In this document: positions 45,470 to 57,079 of the stretch, piece by piece
Position numbering within the stretch: position 1 is the stretch's first letter
Layout: every line of letters starts with the position of its first letter
Source: Asterias amurensis
Lineage: Eukaryota; Echinodermata; Asteroidea; Forcipulatida; Asteriidae
DNA: 64,000 nt
Direction: 5' to 3'
NCBI RefSeq assembly: GCF_032118995.1
Contig: NC_092665.1
Coordinates: 3,446,001-3,510,000 of the forward strand
Translations under genes and position numbers: made by a program
Notes under the pieces: model-generated
What the model was told of the DNA's origin: nothing
The model's input: only the letters and a program-made list of their open reading frames with translations
Databases searched by the model: none

Positions 45470-47352
45470 AGATTGGTTGTTAAGGAGAAGAGACAACATA
45501 TTAATAAAGTTATCCACAACTTTCAAGAAAAAATGATCTCAGGACCAGAATATGTCTGTGCTGTTTGCCTGAAATTACTGTACAGGAATCAAGTCTTAAA
45601 GTGTAACAAAGAGAGATATAGGCACTCAAAATACATATCTGAAAAGTATTTGCATAGGTGTACTGAGGAATGTCATTCAAAAGAATGTTCACTGTCTAAA
45701 TGTAGATCATGCCTATGGATTTGTTATACTTGTCATAGGAAGTTACGTGCAAACACAATACCAGCCGAGGCAAGTGCTAATAACTTAACTCTGTCAGAAA
45801 TTCCAGAAAAAATGAAACAACTAAATACTCTTGAACAACATTTAATTGCTAGAAGTATTGCATTTATGAAGATAATTAATCTTCCTAAAGGTGGACAGAA
45901 TGGAATAATTGGACCTTGTGTGTGTGTTCCATCTAACACTGTAGAATGTGTACAATCATTGCCAAGGACTCAAAATGAGAATGAAATAATACGCATTAAA
46001 CTGAAAAGGAAGTTGTCATATAAAGGCTACTATGAATACAAATTTGTCAATAAGTCTCATGTTGAAGAAGCTTTACATTATCTTAAAGCAAATAATAAAT
46101 GGTACAATGATATTGACATTAAGGAAGACTGGATAAATCCTGTACCAGATGAACCTCCAAACAAAGAGGCTGAAGAACTGACTGAGAAAGATGAATGTAG
46201 TGATGAAGAAGAAGAAAGTGATGAAGATAGGTTATGTGGAATCCAGCTTGATACTTGTATGCAACCAGCAGATATTGGCCAGGAAATATTGGATCAGTAT
46301 TTTGAGGATGTATTTTGTGTAGCTCCATGTGAAGGCAATAATCCAGTCAGAGTATTGATGGAAGAAGGAAATGAAGCCAAATGCTTTCCTACATTATTTC
46401 CAACAGGTAGTCCAATATTCGGTGATAAGCGGAATATTAGAATAACACTGTGTAGATATTTTGTCAATAGATTGATGAATGTTGATAACAGATTTTCAAA
46501 GAATGTAGATTATATTTTCTATGCTCAGTATTTGTCTGAGATTCATCAAGTATTATCAAGTGTGTCTATTGCACTACGGAAAAGTTGCGTAAAAACAAGA
46601 GAAGGACATAAATTAACTGCATCAATGTTAAATAACAAGGATAAATTAAGGAATATGTTGAAGAGCGATTATGGATACAAGTTCTTGAAACCCATCAGAG
46701 GCACTAGTCCATATTGGCAATCAACACAGAGAGATCTCTATGCTATGATAAGACAGCTTGGTATACCAACATGGTTCTGCTCATTTTCGTCTGCTGATAT
46801 GAGATGGCCTGAAGTCATAAATACATTATTAAAGAAACAAGGTGACTGTAGAACAATAGAAGAATTAGATTGGAATGACAAATGCATGTTACTTAAAAGT
46901 AATCCTGTAACTGTAGCAAGAATTTTTGATCGAAGATTTCATGTGTTTTTGAAGGAGGTTATTATGTCAGAAGCCCAGCCAATTGGTAAAGTTATTGACT
47001 ATTTCTATAGAATTGAGTTTCAATTACGTGGCAGTCCACACACTCATTGCTTATTCTGGATTGAGAATGCACCAAAATTAGATACTGATAAAGATGAAGA
47101 AGTTATCAAATTTATTGATAAATATGTATCGTGTAAAATGCCATCAGAAGAAGAAGACATTAAACTAAATGAAATCTTGTCACATGTACAAATGCACAGC
47201 CGGAAACATTCCAAAAGCTGTAAAAAAAAAAAGGAACAGAATGCAGATTTTACTTTCCAAGACCTGCATCTGAAAGAACATTTATTGTCAGACCGGAATC
47301 AGATGATGGAAACAAAACAGACAAAGCAAGTGCAAAAGAAAAATCCGATCAT
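45470..47352 (+). pseudogene. Helentron Rep domain, first part of the Rep-Hel ORF
   Basis: The frame follows straight on from the tandem repeats once the LTR and its 5-bp duplication are discounted, so the LTR landed inside the reading frame. It starts with a cysteine-rich zinc-finger-like region (CAVCLKLLYRNQVLKC, then CTEECHSKECSLSKCRSC and CYTC). The helitron-like N domain follows with FPTLFPTGSP, and the HUH motif lies in RGSPHTHCLFWI at about 47027-47060. The frame is lost at an 11-base A run (47222-47232), after which the protein continues in another frame. Rep nicks and joins single-stranded DNA. Confidence 0.85.
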
Positions 47353-47685
47353 GCAATAGAAATGTTAAAAAATGTTTACGAAGCGGTGAAGAATGAAGAC
47401 AACCAGCACAAGTCTACTCATGAGATCTTTACAGATATTGGAATAACTCAAAAAGAATTTGAAGAGGCCAATATTATTGTGACAAAAAAAATTAGTGTTG
47501 TGTTAAAGCGTAATCCACAAGATGTCTGGGTCAATCAATATAATCCACATTTGTCACGTGCATGGAATGCTAATCTAGATATTCAGTACATTACTGATAT
47601 TTATGGCTGTGTTGGATACATTGCTGCATATATCTCTAAGGCAGAACGTGAGATGGGAATGTTGCTCAATCAAGCACAAAAATAG
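47233..47685 (+). pseudogene. Helentron Rep, C-terminal part with the catalytic tyrosine region
   Basis: After the A run the frame reads CRFYFPRPASERTF and runs on through DVWVNQYNPHLSRAWNANLD to DIYGCVGYIAAYISKAEREM, the region that carries the catalytic tyrosine(s) of Helitron Rep. An in-frame TAG at 47683-47685 ends it; the next open segment continues in the same frame. So the polyprotein has one frameshift and one stop here. Confidence 0.85.
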
Positions 47686-47700
47686 TCTGTAAAAGGAAAC

Positions 47701-50664
47701 TTGGATGCCAGGCAAAGTATGAAACAGATTGGACAAGTCTATTTGCAAAATAGAGAGATTTCAGCTCAAGAAGCTTGTTTTCGTGTGTGTAATTTGCGAT
47801 TGAAAGAAGGTTCAAGGAAAGTGGAGTTCATACCGATTGGAGAGAATCCTGTGAAAATGAGTATGCCACTCAGATTGATTCAAAATATACAAGATGAGGA
47901 GGATGAGAATGTATGGATGTCCAGCAAGATTGACAAATACAAAGCAAGACCCAAATTACATGAATTTGACACAATGTGTTTGGCAACATTTTGCTCAGAA
48001 TATCGGATTTTATGTAGTACTGAAGCAATGAAGATTTATAAACGGGGGAAAATGGCTATATATAAGCATGTTCACAGATTGCAAAATAGTTTAGGAGTCA
48101 TACAGAAGCGCACAAGAACTGGTAATGCTGTTATAAAGTACCCAAGATTCTCTCAAATCAAATATCCAGAAAAGTACTTCCATAGTATTTTACAACTTTT
48201 CCTACCCTATCGTGTGGATTCACATTTAAAGCCGTCACAGTTTGAAACATTTGAAGAATTTTACAAGAATGGATGTGTTAAACTTGATTGTGATGTTATG
48301 TGTGTAAAAACAATTAATGACAATAATCAAAGTAAATTTGAGGCTAACATTGAGTCCATGCAAGATGTTGAAGAGTATTTAGGCAAGTTTGGTCCTCAGG
48401 AAGATGCATGGGCTTTAATCTGTCCAGAGACCGAAGCACAAAGACTTGAATGTCAAAGTGACAAGGCTGGAGGAAGTCAAGATAGTGAAGATGAATTTGC
48501 AATACCTGATTTGAAGTCTAATAAGAAAGATGACATAGGATACTGTATAGAACCCCATACTGCTCACATACCTAGAAAGGAAGCTCAGAGTCTAATGAGA
48601 ATAATGAATGATGAACAAAGTAAAGTATTCTATACGATAAGACAATGGTGTACTGATAAAGTCAATGGTAAAAATCCCAAACCTTTTCACATATTTGTAA
48701 CTGGAGGAGCTGGCACAGGAAAATCCCATGTCATAAAATGTATTTATAATGAGTCTGTACGATTACTGCAAAGAATGAATCATAATCCTGATGATATTTC
48801 TGTCTTGTTGACTGCCCCTACAGGAGTTGCTGCATTTAACATTAACGGATCCACACTGCACAGTGCTTTGTCAATAACAACTGATATTTCACTACCGTAT
48901 AAACCACTAGGTGAACAAAAACTAAGTACACTGCGCACTAAATTGGCAACCCTACAAATTTTGATTATTGATGAAATATCAGTGGTTGATCACAAAATGA
49001 TGTGTTACATACATGGACGGTTGAGGCAGTTAAAGCAAACCAGGACTCAGTGTGCATTTGCGAATGTTAGTATTCTTGCAGTTGGTGATTTTTATCAACT
49101 ACCACCAGTAAAAGGGAAATCGTTACATCATAATACTGTAGAGGCAAGCTTATGGCATGATAATTTCATAATGTTTGAATTAAAAGTAATTATGAGGCAG
49201 AAAGATGACTTGAAATTCACACAAGTTTTAAACAAGTTGCGAGTGAAACGAAAAGAGGATAAGTTGTCAGATGAAGACAAAGCGATGTTAAAGGCATGTG
49301 AAACTGGAGAGGACATGAATGATGCACTTCACATCTATCCTACTAATAAACAAGTTAATAAGTACAATTTGCAAATAATGCATCAAAGGTGTCCAGAGTC
49401 CATGTATATTGAGGCTAAGGATTATGAAAAAGATGGAAGTGGTCAACTGAAACAGAGAGATAAGCCATTGCAATCAGAACGGTCTTTGTGTAGGTCATTA
49501 TGGATTGGTGTTGGTGCCAGAGTTATGTTAACACGAAACTTAGATGTATCTGATGGACTTGTCAATGGAGCATTTGGAACTGTTGTGGGAATAGAAATGT
49601 TACAAGATGAATCTGGACCCAAATGTATCAAAGTAGTCTTTGATAACAAGAGTGTTGGAGCGAAACACAGAAGGCAGTCAGTATGTTTAGATAATCTTGA
49701 TACCATTTCTATTAACATTGAGGAAGAAAATATTGGTAAAAAGTGCATCCGTAAACAATTCCCATTGAAACTGGCATGGGCTTGTACAGCACATAAGTGT
49801 CAAGGAATGACAACAAATAAAGCTGTCGTGTGTCTAGCAAAAACATTTTCAGCAGGGCAAGCATATGTAAGTCTGAGCCGTGTGACATCATTGAGTGGTC
49901 TCATTATTGAGGATTTGGATGAGAGGTATATATATTGTGATGAATCAGTTGCACAGTGTTTGAGTGATATGCCTGAATTGAGTTTAGTTGACAAGAGGTA
50001 TCCAGAAAAGAGTACCACCATCATATTGCATAATATTCAAGGTTTAAAGAATCACTTTATGGATTTTAAAGGGCATCCAGAAATACAAGAATCAGATTTT
50101 ATCTGCCTTACAGAAACATGGATTAATGTGGATGAAGAAATTGTGGAATTGATTTTAGATGATTTCAAATGCTACCATCAGATGAGATCAACATCATATG
50201 ATAATTACATGCGAGTACTACAACAACAAAGTCATGGAGGAGTTTCAGTCTATGGCAAGAAAACCAGAAGTTTTAGTCGCTTGAATATTACATGTCCAAA
50301 TATAGAATATGTTGCTTTCCATATTGTTTCAAATGTATCAGTAATAGTGGTAGTGATATACCGACCCCCATCTTACAGGATAAATGATTTTGTCACGAAT
50401 GTTTCTTACTTAATAACTGAAATTCATAAGATGAGCCATAGAAGTATAATCATGGGAGATTTGAATGAGAACCTTTTGGATAATCGATCACATAGTATTG
50501 AGAAGTTAATGCAAGAGCAAGGATATAAACAATGTGTACAAGATGCAACCACAGAGAATGGTACATTACTGGATCATGTGTATGTCAGAGGTTTGGAGGG
50601 TATAGTTACAACTGTCATACCAACATATTATAGTGATCATGAAGCTGTAAAAATTTTGTTTTAG
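47701..50664 (+). CDS. Helentron PIF1-type helicase plus AP-type endonuclease, 987 codons open
   Basis: This is a single long open frame. After a Rep-helicase linker, the PIF1 domain (about residues 290-760) has Walker A GGAGTGKSH, Walker B LIIDEISVVD, GDFYQLPPV, a conserved arginine loop (LKVIMRQKD), HKCQGMT and YVSLSRVTSL. Residues from about 770 form an endonuclease/exonuclease/phosphatase fold: LHNIQGLKNHF, CLTETWI, VVVIYRPPS, IIMGDLNENLLD, LLDHVYVRG and YYSDHEAVKI, all the usual catalytic blocks. The frame has no internal ATG-proximal start of its own; it is the downstream part of the Rep-Hel polyprotein. The helicase unwinds DNA for rolling-circle transposition. Intact motifs suggest recent activity. 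Confidence 0.92.
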   Translation: MDARQSMKQIGQVYLQNREISAQEACFRVCNLRLKEGSRKVEFIPIGENPVKMSMPLRLIQNIQDEEDENVWMSSKIDKYKARPKLHEFDTMCLATFCSEYRILCSTEAMKIYKRGKMAIYKHVHRLQNSLGVIQKRTRTGNAVIKYPRFSQIKYPEKYFHSILQLFLPYRVDSHLKPSQFETFEEFYKNGCVKLDCDVMCVKTINDNNQSKFEANIESMQDVEEYLGKFGPQEDAWALICPETEAQRLECQSDKAGGSQDSEDEFAIPDLKSNKKDDIGYCIEPHTAHIPRKEAQSLMRIMNDEQSKVFYTIRQWCTDKVNGKNPKPFHIFVTGGAGTGKSHVIKCIYNESVRLLQRMNHNPDDISVLLTAPTGVAAFNINGSTLHSALSITTDISLPYKPLGEQKLSTLRTKLATLQILIIDEISVVDHKMMCYIHGRLRQLKQTRTQCAFANVSILAVGDFYQLPPVKGKSLHHNTVEASLWHDNFIMFELKVIMRQKDDLKFTQVLNKLRVKRKEDKLSDEDKAMLKACETGEDMNDALHIYPTNKQVNKYNLQIMHQRCPESMYIEAKDYEKDGSGQLKQRDKPLQSERSLCRSLWIGVGARVMLTRNLDVSDGLVNGAFGTVVGIEMLQDESGPKCIKVVFDNKSVGAKHRRQSVCLDNLDTISINIEEENIGKKCIRKQFPLKLAWACTAHKCQGMTTNKAVVCLAKTFSAGQAYVSLSRVTSLSGLIIEDLDERYIYCDESVAQCLSDMPELSLVDKRYPEKSTTIILHNIQGLKNHFMDFKGHPEIQESDFICLTETWINVDEEIVELILDDFKCYHQMRSTSYDNYMRVLQQQSHGGVSVYGKKTRSFSRLNITCPNIEYVAFHIVSNVSVIVVVIYRPPSYRINDFVTNVSYLITEIHKMSHRSIIMGDLNENLLDNRSHSIEKLMQEQGYKQCVQDATTENGTLLDHVYVRGLEGIVTTVIPTYYSDHEAVKILF

Positions 50665-51650
50665 TAAAATGTAAAGAAACTACTGTATCAGGGTTAACAT
50701 GGAGAAACACTTGATTATTTATTTATTGACCAAACCAACAGTGGACAAGCCGCCAATTACAGGGATGGATGAAAGAAACAAATATAAATATACATTATAT
50801 TCAAGAACACGAGTACGTAAAAGTAGAATTACTGTATAAGAAGAAACAAGAAATGAGACTGAAAGTTAAACAATAACAAAAACAAACACAATTAAATAGA
50901 TAAACATACGAAGAACTCAAAATTTGACAAGAAAAAAAGAATTTAAAAGAGGCTAAAGAAAATGTGGCAAGTCTTCGAATTGGACAGACTTTTGTACAGA
51001 AATAAACAGTCCTTGACAACTCTGTGATGTCTGACGGGTGGAAGTCTGCAAATTTCACTTAAGTCACTTAAGAACAAGTCACATAATTCCTCCACAGGCA
51101 TGGTACTCTTCAGCTGATCAGCTGAATTTCTCTTATTTTCTTTGGGAACATTGCCATAGAAAACTGAAAAACACTGTACAAAGTTATCTGCAGTTGGTCA
51201 TAGAATAACTTAAGAAAACAAAAGTTTTAAGCATAATAAAAGAGAGATAAAATTAAAGAAACATGGCGAAGAAAAAAAAGGGGGTTTGAGATGCTTGTAT
51301 TTTGTCATTTTAAATATTCTATTGAAAAAGTTGATAAACAATGACACACTATTATATTTAGTTTGCAACAAATCGTGAACAGTTTGCACACATTTAACAG
51401 TTTGTTTGTGGATGTTTATGTACTTTACTACTTAATGATGTCAATCAATAAGTCAATTTGTAACGTGTTTTATGATCTTCCAGCATTAAACCAGTCGATG
51501 ATGCTGAGCAATACAACATCTTGAAGTATGCAGTAATCAAGTCAGCAGTGTTTGATTGAAAGAAGCATTCCCTAGTTGTTGTCAGCTAATTAAGGATGAC
51601 CTGTGACTTGCCATCAATATGATATCTTGGACCAGAGAAAAGTCACCTCC
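50665..51650. other. Sequence downstream of the Helentron ORF, nothing clear
   Basis: It is AT-rich and probably includes the Helentron 3' end. I could not identify a terminal hairpin with confidence. No gene was found. Confidence 0.4.
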
Positions 51651-51652
51651 AA

Positions 51653-52135
51653 AGGGTGACCTTCCAACTGCAAGATGTCCACAGGGCTGTGGGCTATCTT
51701 CATCAGCTGATGTCATATACCCCTGACATCATCAAGCCAGTGATGTTGGGCTTGAAGAAGTCTCTACCCTGATGAGCTGCCATCAGCCAGCAGAGGGTGA
51801 TACGTGTATCCTCAATATGAAGTCATGGACTGCAGACAGTCATGACTGTACAGGGTGACCTTTCAACTGCAAGACAACTGCAGGGCTGAGGGGCTATCTT
51901 TATCTCAGCTGATGTCATATATCCCTAAAATCAAGCTAGTGATGTTGGCCTTGGAGAAGTCTCTACCCTGATGAGCTGCCATCAGCCAGCAGAGGGTGAT
52001 AGGACATGCGTGTATCCTCAATATGAAGTCATGGACTGGAGACAGTCATCACTGTACAGAGTGACCTTCCAACTGCAAGACGACGGCAGGGCTGTGGGCT
52101 ATCTTCATCAGCTGATGTCATGTACCTTGGGGTAA
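51653..52135 (+). repeat. Tandem repeat of about 200 bp, 2.4 copies
   Basis: Units start at AGGGTGACCTTCCAACTGCA near 51653, 51853 and 52058. They share CATCAGCTGATGTCATATA, AGTCTCTACCCTGATGAGCT and AGCCAGCAGAGGGTGATA. The third copy breaks off after CAGCTGATGTCATGTACC. No coding capacity was seen. Confidence 0.85.
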
Positions 52136-53450
52136 GCGTTTAAAAATAAATTGACTGTTTCTTGAAGGTGTCCATTTAGCATTAAAGTTTTATGAGGTTC
52201 TAACTAAAGCTTACAATCAGCAGAGATTGTACATATGTATTATTTGTCCTGTACAATATTTCCATCTGAATTTATCGAGATTTGAAGGAAATTGTATCTC
52301 AAGAACACAACAAATGAATCACCATTTTCATGGCAATAAACAAAATCAAGTATGATATCAACATGTTGAAACATCAAACATTCAGACTTTAAGGATAGTT
52401 TAAACAAAAAGGGAAGTAAAATGTTTAGCTAGTTATAAGATTTAATAGACTGTTTCTTTTTCCACAAATGACCAACCTTAAACTGCATACACAAAGGAGC
52501 TGATGTATGAACTCATAACGACAGCCGAGTCTCACAGTAGCATTGACAATGTGCAAAATCAAGACCCCTAAACTTTGCCACAGATTTATGTTGCCAAATC
52601 AAAATATGCACTAGCTTGTCTAACCACTCAATGAAGCCGACATGTGAGGAAAGAAAAACAATCTGTAAATATTTGTGCATAAATCGACCATATGTTGCAT
52701 CTTTGCCTTCGATGACCCCTAAACTTGCTCATATTTATACAAATTCTAATTAACATAAGCGAGAAATTCCAGCATGAATACAGAGTTGTGAACAATGTTT
52801 TCAAGACTTTTTAAATGTCATTTCATTCTACTTCAGAATGATTATTTGTCGATGTATGTGGGCATTAGTCACAGATTCACTCATAATTGAATGTAGAAGT
52901 GCTGCTGTCAGTAAGCAATGTATAAAAATTTAATGTTAATTGATCTTCTTTTCATTTCCTTATATTTTCATATTTAGACTAAAATTAGTGGAAATGATGC
53001 GCTACAACCAAGAGTTTCTACACAGCTGAGCTCTTTCAGCGATGTCTACCTACATATACATCTATCACAGATCATGTGTAGAATAACTTTCATGAAGCTA
53101 CTGATGAGTTTGATTACATCAGATCATCTTGTGTTTAGGTGTCAACATGCATCATACACCATTAATGTGCTTCAATAAGACTTGTCTGCTGTGATTTAAG
53201 ACATTTCCAACAACTTGGATCTCAAGTACTTTCAGCTTAATGACAGATACTCATAAAATTGAGAGACACATAGAAGAACTTCTTTGGTATTCACAGTCAG
53301 TGGACCTGCAGTAAATTTTACAAATTTTTGTAACAGCTTGAAACATCCTAACTCCTTCATAGCCTAACAAAGAACTATTTGTGTGTTACAAAATTGCGGT
53401 TGTGCTTGTGCCAAATAATGACTGAGCCAAACGATAAATTTATGTTTTGT
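52136..53450. other. Intergenic, nothing recognised
   Basis: AT-rich, without inverted ends, tandem order or gene-like frames. Confidence 0.5.
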
Positions 53451-54145
53451 ACTTTATACTCAAGTTTTGGTACCTGAGTCTGATGACAATGTCAGTCTCA
53501 ATCTTGCGACTCATGACAGTGGTTGTGGTCTCAGCAAAACATTGATTGGATGAATCAGTTAGCACATATAACTCAAGTTCTGATACCCAACTCAGGATGT
53601 GGGTTTAAGTCCTGCTTCTTCTCATGATAGTTCTGGCAATCATGGTCATAAAAACCCTGCATGTATAAATACGCTTCATACCTAAATTATGGTGCTGGAG
53701 TCATTAGATCGTAGTTTCAAATCGTGATTTAGGTAATTGGATGTAGGTTCAAATTCTACTACTTATGCTGTGTTCGAGGCTAAACATACTCAATGGGTAA
53801 AAATGGTTCGCACATCTGTCAAGTTCTAGTATCAGACTGGAGACAGGGTGGTTGAATATATTGGCCTATGTACTCAAGTTGTGGTGCCTGAGTCATCAGA
53901 ATGTGTGTACAACTGCTACTACTTATACCCATTGTGGTGATTATGGTCTTGATCAAATGTACTGAATGTGTGATTATAGTTAACATGTCCGACTCAAGTT
54001 CTCGGACCTGAATGTGGGTTTATGACAGTCATGATGATTTTGCTGTTTAGCAAAAACACTGAATGGATGATTTTAGTTAACACATATGACCCAACTTGTA
54101 ACCCAAGTCATACAGATATGGGTGGAAATGATCCTGTCATGATGA
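53450..54145 (+). repeat. Degenerate tandem array of about 120-bp units with box-B-like motifs
   Basis: The block recurs five or six times: ACTCAAGTT(C/G)T, two to three words, (C/G)CTGAGTCAT, then GATGTGGGTTTAAGTCCTGC or GGATGTAGGTTCAAATTCTA. GGTTCAAATTC-like sequence suggests that the unit derives from a tRNA-type SINE head. Copies are strongly diverged, so the array is old. Confidence 0.5.
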
Positions 54146-54180
54146 GGATGTTCTGCAATTTTGACACATTTACATTATAC

Positions 54181-54320
54181 AATTGTTGCCTGCTGTGGTG
54201 TGGTCCATGCTGTTTTGGACACCCGAGGGGGCAGATGGCACCCGAGGTGCCAGCTGAGAGTGCCATCAGCCCCTGAGGGTGCCCAAAACAGCATGGACCA
54301 TACCACAGCAGACAACAATT
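54181..54320. mobile_element. 140-bp hairpin MITE (AATTGTTGCCTGCTGTGG ends)
   Basis: AATTGTTGCCTGCTGTGGTG faces ACCACAGCAGACAACAATT; GTCCATGCTGTTTTGGACAC faces GCCCAAAACAGCATGGAC; and GATGGCACCCGAGGTGCC is itself a small palindrome near the centre. It has no coding capacity. Confidence 0.8.
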
Positions 54321-54324
54321 GTTT

Positions 54325-55540
54325 TGTAATACCCTGTCTTAGATTTTAGGACTAAAAGAGGCCATAATAAATAATTTTAACAATTAGTTTGCAAATGACA
54401 ATTCTTCAAAAGAGTGCGTGGTATTCTTATTTTTCATCAAAATGTACAGTAGTGTCTGCTTCCACGTAGGTAATGAACCACAATGATGAACCTCGGAACA
54501 CGTCACTTCGGGAGACATGCTGATTTGTTTTATGATCATGTGAATGGTTCTCGTCCAATGAAATTTCACAATCTGATACCGTGGTATAACAAGCATAATT
54601 CTATGAAATAAAAGTTTTGAAATACAGTGTTTACATTTTTATTCAGTAAATGGCTGATCAACTGGGTGATTGCACTCTTGAGGCTTTAAGTTCTTTTTTC
54701 TAAAATGTGCAGGGTTTTTATACTATCCAATAGAATAAATGGACTATTGTTGACAGATGGGGATATTGCATGTAATAGTATTAGATCTTTGTACTCTCAA
54801 AATATGGTATATTATTTTTGCCCTTCACACAGTACCACAATTAAATTAACAAGGTGTAAAAAAAAGGTTGTCTTATACATTTTTACTATGAATCTAATCT
54901 GCTGTCTTCCTATAATTAAACAAATTACAGGCAGTTTGAAGTAAATCTGTGTGGTGGATATTCTGTGGATATCAGTAAAACAGAATTAAGAAAAGTCAAT
55001 TTGTTGTGTCTAATTTAACTTTAGTTTGAATTATGTCACAAATGTAATAAAATAATGTTTATACAGAAAGTTAGCCATTGGTGGTTGCTCCCTACTTATT
55101 GGTTACTTGTATAGTATTTTGATTTGTCTGGTACTCCATACTACTTAGCATTTCCCCACAACATATTGGGAGATAAACCACAGAATTTGGTTACATGGAT
55201 TTTTTTCTCTCTCAATATCTGTATTTTGCAACTACTGTAATGAACCATTATAGGTTGAAGGCTCGATGTGTCTAATAGACAAACTAATTTAAATGGTGAG
55301 ACCTTATTATTTTTAAGTGAGTCATATGAATCTTTCCCAGACGTCACTATGGGGGCCTCTCTATTTCTGAAGACGGTTCCTTGACATGTAAGAACATAAT
55401 ACAAAAGTCCCCGTTATAGATGGGTGTTGGAAAGCTTTAAAAGAGATCGATGGTCATTTCCTATTGAGTGCTTAATTTTCCTGTGGTTGTCCGTGAACAG
55501 GCAATTGATTTGGATGAAGTAGGCCTTATCGGACAATTGA
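54325..55540. other. Intergenic, nothing recognised
   Basis: Only short chance frames were seen, with no repeat structure. Confidence 0.45.
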
Positions 55541-56030
55541 ATATTGAACCGAATGGAGACACTAAACATCAAACTTAGCGTCTTGTGGCTCACCGCTAAA
55601 TAATTGTTAACCAAATTAACATTTTTGCTAACCCGCCACTACGACGGTATAGAGGTAAACACAACACCACAAAAAAGCTCGAATACCGGTGCTGTCGACG
55701 TGAAGGTACCAACGTTGATGGCGCCCTTCTCTTTTTACCTCCGTGCATTGAGATTTCGACGCAAACATATTTGTTTAATTTGATTTCCTATCCCTTAAAC
55801 TATTGAACAATGGAGACACTAAACATCAAACTTAACGTGGCTCACCGCTAAATAATTGTTAACCAAATTAACATTTTTGCTAACCCGCCACTACGACGGT
55901 ATAGAGGTAAACACAACACCACAAAAAGGCTCGAATACCGGTGCTGTCGACGTGAAGGTACCAACGTTGATGGCGCCCTTCTCTTTTTACCTCCGTGCAT
56001 TGAGATTTCGACGCAAACAATTTTGTTTCT
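55541..56030 (+). repeat. Tandem duplication, about 257-bp period, two copies
   Basis: The copies run 55541-55778 and 55799-56030. They share TGGAGACACTAAACATCAAA, CTCACCGCTAAATAATTGTT, CCGCCACTACGACGGTATAG and GATGGCGCCCTTCTCTTTTT. The second copy lacks about 5 bp near its start and has one extra base in AAAAGGCTC. High identity suggests a recent event. Confidence 0.85.
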
Positions 56031-56164
56031 CTTATTGAAGTCCATCAATGACGAATCTTCACGGTCCAAGAGGATCCTAGCAAATCTTGTTTCAAACCTT
56101 TTGAGAAGTACTACAATTTTGCACAATTTCATTAGATCTCACACCTGCGTGAATGTGTAAATTT

Positions 56165-57060
56165 TCAACTTCCGGTTTCGACCAGAAGCAAAGGTCAAAT
56201 GGGGTCACGTTGTGCATAGGTTTTGTAGTTCATTACACGACCTTTCATACGCATTAATGATCTTGTATGTAGCATTTGAGGTTCTCAAGATATGAATTTT
56301 CTAGTGTTTAACGTGTTTCTGAGCATAATGACGTCATCAATGACGTCATCATTCCAAAAAAGTTGCGGGTTCATCTACTCATGAAGGTTCATGTTTATGA
56401 TAAGTTTCAAGTTCATAGTAGTTTAACATTTTGTTCAAAATCGCACGAAGAAAGATGAGGCGAATCCCAGCGTAGTGGAATTTGAATTACGCGCGCCTTC
56501 AACGGAGTCTGCATGTGTAATACACAACCCGTAATGCCCACAGCCACGCAGTGCTGTTTTGTCGTAGAGCATGGATACAATGTAGGCCTACCAGAACTAC
56601 ACGCACACACACCCACACACCCACAATACAATAGTAGCATTCACATACATGAATGGCGATACTATCTGGTTTCTACACGTAATGAATGGAGGTCAACACA
56701 AACGCGCGCTTTTACGACCAGAAGGCAAAATTCAACTGGCATTATGTTTGTGCAAAAGTTTGAGCAGGATAACTGATCTTCAAACTGATATTCAAATTTT
56801 GCGAATATGATATATAGTTCTTGAGATAAGAACTTTTGAAACTTTGAACTTCCGGTTTCAACCGGAAGTAAAAGTCACATGAGGTCACGTTGTGCACGAC
56901 TTTTGTAGCTAATTACAAGACCTTTTATATGCACCAAATATCTTGTGTGTGGCATTTGTAGTTCTCAAGATATGAACTCTCCAATTTTTAGCGTTTTTTT
57001 GAACGTAATGACGTCATCAATGACGTCATCATTCCAAAAATGTTGCTGTTTCGTCTACTC
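56165..57060. repeat. Dispersed repeat, copy 2 (CRE-like palindromes)
   Basis: Near-identical to 37560-38420. The stretch from CGTCATCATTCCAAAAAAGT through ACATACATGAATGGCGATAC to the doubled TGACGTCA motif can be aligned with only scattered changes. The copy is interrupted at 57080 by the CACTG element, and its continuation (GTAAGTTTCAGGTTCATA) resumes at 58205. Confidence 0.85.
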
Positions 57061-57079
57061 ATTAAGATTAATATATATG

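Larger units (their letters stand above)
41744..50664 (+). mobile_element. Helentron-type rolling-circle DNA transposon (Helitron superfamily), damaged, carrying a nested solo LTR
   Basis: In order along one strand there is an OTU-like ORF (41744-42525), a block of ten 54-bp repeats encoding an 18-residue motif (43611-44150), a Rep domain (about 45470-47680), a PIF1-type helicase (about 48540-49950) and a C-terminal endonuclease domain (about 50010-50661). Rep plus PIF1 plus AP-type endonuclease, with an OTU-like partner, marks the Helentron branch, which replicates by a rolling circle. A solo LTR (44218-45464) is inserted between the repeats and the Rep start. The true left and right ends were not found; Helentron termini are short and not diagnostic by eye. 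Confidence 0.88.
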
